Shown here: positions 60,952-64,000 of the stretch, one piece after another
Layout: each line of letters begins with the position of its first letter
Position numbering within the stretch: the first letter of the stretch is position 1
Assembly (NCBI RefSeq): GCF_000192865.1
Contig: NC_015276.1
Span: 930,001-994,000 of the forward strand
Source of the DNA: Marinomonas mediterranea MMB-1
Lineage (GTDB): Bacteria; Pseudomonadota; Gammaproteobacteria; Pseudomonadales; Marinomonadaceae
Direction: 5' to 3'
Length of the DNA: 64,000 nucleotides
The notes under the pieces: model-generated
Database searches by the model: none
What the model was told of the DNA's origin: nothing
What the model saw: only the letters and a program-made list of their open reading frames with translations
Program-made: the position numbers and the translations under genes

Positions 60952-61848
60952 TTAATTTGATGACCATTGTTCTAACAAAATTTGAATGAACAAATCCGCA
61001 GAAGGCGATACTGGTGTCGCATTGCGCTTCACTAGCCCAATCGAACGGTCGATTTGTACACCGGTTAATGGGCGAGACGTCAGCATACTGTGAGTACCAA
61101 TTGGCATCGCTAATTTAGGTACAATCGAAAGACCAAGCCCCGTTTCTACTAAACCAAGCGATGTGGAGAGATGTTGAACTTCGTAGAAACTATTAAGGTT
61201 AACCTGATCTCGAACAATCGACTTATCGAGTAGCAGGCGGTTACCGCTTGAACGTCCTACGCTAATCAGACGATAAGGTTCTAAATCTTTCCAAGACACT
61301 TCTTTTAATTCCGCTAATGCGTGATCTTTTCGCATACAGACCACAAACGGGTCGTCCAACAAAGGTGTAAAACTCACTTCAGAATGTTGCGCAATGGCCA
61401 TGTTTATACCAAAGTCTGCATCGCCTTGAATAACCGATTCCAGTCCTTGGTTCGCACTCTCGTCTAGAATTTTAATGCGAATACCAGGGTATTTTTCATT
61501 AAAGGCTTTAATAACGGAAGGTAAAAAGTAGAAAGCAGCGGTTGGAATGCATGCAATTGTGATACTGCCTTTTTGCTGAGAAGCCATATCTTTTATGCCC
61601 AGTATTGACAGCTCAAATTCTTCTAGCATTCGTCTTGCTTTTGGTAAAAATTCTCGCCCCACAGCGGTCAGTTTTGTTTTGCGTGTTGTTCGTTCAAATA
61701 GTTGAGTTCCAAGGACTTCTTCCAGTCTTTGTATGCGTCTGCTGAGCGCAGGTTGAGACAAAAAAGTCGCTTCCGCCGCTTCTCTGAAATTACCTGTTTC
61801 TGCCACTTTAATAAAGATCGTTAGGTCTCTAAATTCGATTTGATGCAT
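60952..61848 (-). CDS. LysR family regulator of the adjacent GalD-like/TctC genes
   Basis: This is a 298-residue LTTR. The helix-turn-helix is IFIKVAETGNFREAAEATFL with SQPALSRRIQRLEEVLGTQL, followed by FERTTRKTKLTAVG. The effector part includes GSITIACIPTAAFYFLPSVI and TGLGLSIVPKLAMPIGTH. It is divergent from the 4-oxalomesaconate-tautomerase-like and tricarboxylate-binding genes, 120 bp apart, with a TGCAT-ttg-ATGCA palindrome in the gap. It should therefore activate them in response to a pathway acid. The start MHQIEFRDLTIF is typical. Confidence 0.92.
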   Translation of the reverse strand: MHQIEFRDLTIFIKVAETGNFREAAEATFLSQPALSRRIQRLEEVLGTQLFERTTRKTKLTAVGREFLPKARRMLEEFELSILGIKDMASQQKGSITIACIPTAAFYFLPSVIKAFNEKYPGIRIKILDESANQGLESVIQGDADFGINMAIAQHSEVSFTPLLDDPFVVCMRKDHALAELKEVSWKDLEPYRLISVGRSSGNRLLLDKSIVRDQVNLNSFYEVQHLSTSLGLVETGLGLSIVPKLAMPIGTHSMLTSRPLTGVQIDRSIGLVKRNATPVSPSADLFIQILLEQWSSN

Positions 61849-61899
61849 TGCATAAGCCTATTTATTAATGCGTTTTTCACATTGATTATCCATAATTTT

Positions 61900-61912
61900 T
61901 GCATTTGATGCA
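61900..61912. promoter_or_regulatory. Candidate LysR operator
   Basis: TGCATTTGATGCA is a perfect 5-bp dyad with a 3-bp centre, holding a T-N11-A core. It lies between the divergent LysR gene and the tautomerase-like gene, 57 bp before the latter's start. Confidence 0.5.
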
Positions 61913-61968
61913 TTTAAATTCGCGTGTAATTCTTAGCGGCATAAGAATTACTAGTGGAAATTTTGAAC

Positions 61969-63024
61969 ATGTCTGAACTTATGATTCCCTGCGTTTTGAT
62001 GAGAGGTGGTACTTCTCGGGGTCCTTATCTGCGATTGACAGATATGCCTGAAGACCGAGATGAACTTGCCGCTTTGTTGCTGCGCATAATGGGTTCTGGT
62101 CATGAATTGCAACTCGATGGGTTAGGAGGAGGAAATAGCCTAACGAGTAAAGTGGCAATGGTCGGTCCATCACGCACACCCGATGCAGATGTGGAATATT
62201 TATTTGCTCAGGTTGGCATCGAAACACAAACCGTCGATTTCGCACCTAACTGTGGCAACATGCTCGCAGGCGTCGCTCCGTTCGCAATCGAATCTGGTCT
62301 AGTGTATGCGGACGATGAGAAAACACTCGTAAAGATAAAAAATGTAAATACCAGCAAAATCATTCATTCCACCGTGCGTACACCCAATAAAAAAGTACAG
62401 TACGAGGGAGAAGTGTACATCAGTGGAGCAAGCTTTCCAGGCTCACCCATCGAGCTGACATTTCTTGATGTTGCGGGGGCCAAAACGGGAAAGCTGTTTC
62501 CGACAGGAAAACGGATAGATGTGATTGATGGCATTGAATTGACCTGCATTGACGCCGCGACGCCTGTTGTTATTTTCTCCGCCGATAGTTTTGGCAAAAC
62601 GGGTCACGAATCGCCTTCAGAGTTAGATAACGATGAAGTATTTATGGCGAGGTTAGAAACAATACGTCGTCAAGCTGGTAAATTAATGGGCATGGGAGAT
62701 GTCTCTAATTTAGTGATTCCTAAGCCTATTTTAGTCTCGAAATCGCAGAGCAGTGGCACGATTTGCGCTCGATACTTTGTTCCCCATAAATGCCATAAAG
62801 CGCTGGCGGTTACGGGCAGTATTGCCATAGTGAATGCACTTTGCAATCAAGGAACCATTGCTCAAAGGCTCGTCAACTGCGATGTCGGACAAACGTCTTT
62901 TCAGATAGAGCATCCTTCTGGTTTTATTGATCTCACCGCTCAATGGCAAGAAAGCGATGTAAAGTCCGTATCACTCGTTCGAACAGCGAAAAAGATTTTC
63001 TCAGGTCTGGTTCATATTAACTAG
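61969..63024 (+). CDS. galD: PrpF/GalD-family protein, 4-oxalomesaconate tautomerase-like
   Basis: This 351-residue cofactor-free isomerase belongs to the PrpF fold (two diaminopimelate-epimerase-like lobes). Typical parts are IPCVLMRGGTSRGPYLRLTD, QLDGLGGGNSLTSKVAMVGP, VDFAPNCGNMLAGVAPFAIE with the active-site Cys, and VNTSKIIHSTVRTPNKKVQY. In gallate degradation GalD converts 4-oxalomesaconate between its keto and enol forms. The ATG at 61969 (MSELMIPCVLM) is chosen over an upstream TTG-like start. It is divergent from the LysR gene and followed 34 nt later by a TctC-type binding-protein gene. The exact substrate of PrpF-family members is hard to tell; the symbol is tentative. Confidence 0.82.
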   Translation: MSELMIPCVLMRGGTSRGPYLRLTDMPEDRDELAALLLRIMGSGHELQLDGLGGGNSLTSKVAMVGPSRTPDADVEYLFAQVGIETQTVDFAPNCGNMLAGVAPFAIESGLVYADDEKTLVKIKNVNTSKIIHSTVRTPNKKVQYEGEVYISGASFPGSPIELTFLDVAGAKTGKLFPTGKRIDVIDGIELTCIDAATPVVIFSADSFGKTGHESPSELDNDEVFMARLETIRRQAGKLMGMGDVSNLVIPKPILVSKSQSSGTICARYFVPHKCHKALAVTGSIAIVNALCNQGTIAQRLVNCDVGQTSFQIEHPSGFIDLTAQWQESDVKSVSLVRTAKKIFSGLVHIN

Positions 63025-63058
63025 GCTAACAAGCACTATAAAAATAAAAGGTAATAAT

Positions 63059-64000
63059 ATGAAAAAGCTAACTCACTGGGCGGTAAGCGCGCTTACTGCA
63101 TTTTCGGTAACTGCTGCTACAAATGTAATGGCAGAAGACAGTCCAGTTCCTGATACAGTCAACTTTACTGTTCCATTTGGTGTGGGTGGCGGTACGGATG
63201 TATGGGCTCGGTTTATGGCTCCGAATTTAACGTCACATATCGACGGCGAGCCTACAATCGTTATCAAAAACCAACCTGGCGGCGGTTCTTTAACGGGCAC
63301 AAACTTGTTCTACAAGCGTGCTAAAGATGATGGTTCAAGCATCATTGGTACGTCTGCTTCAACGCTTTTCCCTTACATGCTAGGGGATAAGCGTGTACGT
63401 TTTAAACTGGATGATTGGACACCTATTCTTGCAAGCCCAACAGGCGGTGTTGTTTATGTTCAGCCTGACTTAGGTGTTGAAAGCAGCAAAGACGTAGGTA
63501 AATTGCTTGATCAACAGCTTAAACTTGCTTCTCAAGGCCCAACACGTTTAGAGCTTCCTATCTTGATCGCTTTGGATCTATTGGGTGCTGATGTTAAACC
63601 TGTATTCGGTATGAAGAGTCGCGGTGCGGGTCGTCTAGCCTTTGAGCGTGGCGAAGCGACAATCGATTTTCAAACCTCATCTGCTTACATTCGTAATGTA
63701 AAAGGGCTGGTAGAAGCGAATAAAGCGGTTCCTGTGTTCTCAGTGGGTGTGATGAACAACGAGGGTAATATCGTTCGTGATCCTGCGTTCCCAGACATTC
63801 CAACGTTTGAAGAAGCTTACTACACTGTTCACGGTAAACAGCCTAGCGGCATGCAGTATGATGTGTACCGTAAGTTCTTAGCGGCAGGTTTTGCCTTCCA
63901 AAAAGTAATTTTCGTGCCATCTGATGCGCCAAGTGATGTATTGGCTGCATACAATAAAGGTGTGCGTGAAATGATTAAAGATCCTAAATTCAAAGCAGAA
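63059..64000 (+). CDS. Tripartite tricarboxylate transporter (TctC-type) binding protein, partial
   Basis: 314 codons are visible and the reading frame runs off the window. The ATG at 63059 follows AAAAGG. A signal peptide (MKKLTHWAVSALTAFSVTAA) ending about NVMAE precedes a TctC/Bug-type receptor with TVNFTVPFGVGGGTDVWARF, KNQPGGGSLTGTNLFYKRAK and DDGSSIIGTSASTLF. VPSDAPSDVLAAYNKGVREM marks the C-terminal lobe, so only the very end is missing. Such receptors bind citrate, tricarballylate, gallate-pathway or other organic acids for the TctAB membrane proteins, expected just outside the window. It is probably in one operon with the tautomerase-like gene. Confidence 0.92.
   Translation, partial: MKKLTHWAVSALTAFSVTAATNVMAEDSPVPDTVNFTVPFGVGGGTDVWARFMAPNLTSHIDGEPTIVIKNQPGGGSLTGTNLFYKRAKDDGSSIIGTSASTLFPYMLGDKRVRFKLDDWTPILASPTGGVVYVQPDLGVESSKDVGKLLDQQLKLASQGPTRLELPILIALDLLGADVKPVFGMKSRGAGRLAFERGEATIDFQTSSAYIRNVKGLVEANKAVPVFSVGVMNNEGNIVRDPAFPDIPTFEEAYYTVHGKQPSGMQYDVYRKFLAAGFAFQKVIFVPSDAPSDVLAAYNKGVREMIKDPKFKAE

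Noticed and set aside
1..64000. CRISPR arrays, rRNA and tRNA genes
   Set aside because: No regularly spaced repeats with unique spacers, rRNA stretches or cloverleaf-like tRNA sequences were recognised on reading.

Overview
The window looks like chromosome of a marine gammaproteobacterium of the Oceanospirillales type, most like Marinomonas. This rests on protein content and gene order (sdhE/ygfZ/nadB next to rpoE-rseABC-mucD, argA/argE, ygiF-like/glnE, efp with epmA and epmB) and on moderate GC. No sequence search was possible. No rRNA, tRNA or CRISPR array was seen.
1-8 kb is an accessory, scarred region. It holds the start of a phosphotransferase gene, a CrtC/AttH-like lipid-type protein and a TetR regulator. 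After these come an IS256-family remnant fused to the tail of an SDR gene, a Dabb protein, a soluble zinc-sensing chemoreceptor, an 87-bp IS256-derived MITE abutting a broken nhaR, and a RAYT (REP-associated tyrosine transposase) with a decayed second copy at 2.7 kb. 7.9-15.3 kb is one huge secreted Rhs/SpvB-type protein ending in a colicin-E5-like tRNase domain, with its immunity gene directly downstream.
15.5-30.9 kb is core: a small secreted protein, ygfZ, sdhE-ygfX, nadB, the sigma-E operon with a visible self-regulated promoter, argA, a 140-bp MITE with target duplication, argE, a CYTH triphosphatase and glnE.
31-35.4 kb is the most unusual locus: an AT-rich STAND-type NTPase and a degenerate carbamoyltransferase-like gene, convergent and overlapping at their ends. 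They are enclosed by a perfect 22-bp inverted repeat that carries the ribosome-binding site and start codon of both genes, with an intact tyrosine recombinase gene abutting one repeat. Inversion of the 3.4-kb segment would swap the two genes while keeping both start sites intact, so this is proposed as an invertible two-gene switch.
35.5-50.2 kb carries a YjfB-like motility protein and two iron/siderophore-type uptake loci: a TonB receptor, metallo-beta-lactamase-fold protein, LysR and a four-gene ABC system with a Fur-like site, and a second three-gene ABC system. Between them lies the EF-P lysylation set (epmB, efp, epmA). 50.2-53.9 kb is dctBD, a C4-dicarboxylate two-component pair whose activator has GAFTDA in place of GAFTGA. 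54-55.6 kb holds an HExxH protein and a phytanoyl-CoA-dioxygenase-type enzyme. 55.7-59.3 kb is an unrecognised four-gene cluster of helical proteins that form two paralogous pairs. 59.3-64 kb holds a nucleoside-recognition-domain membrane protein, an Lrp regulator, and a LysR regulator divergent from a 4-oxalomesaconate-tautomerase-like gene and a TctC-type solute-binding protein that runs off the window.
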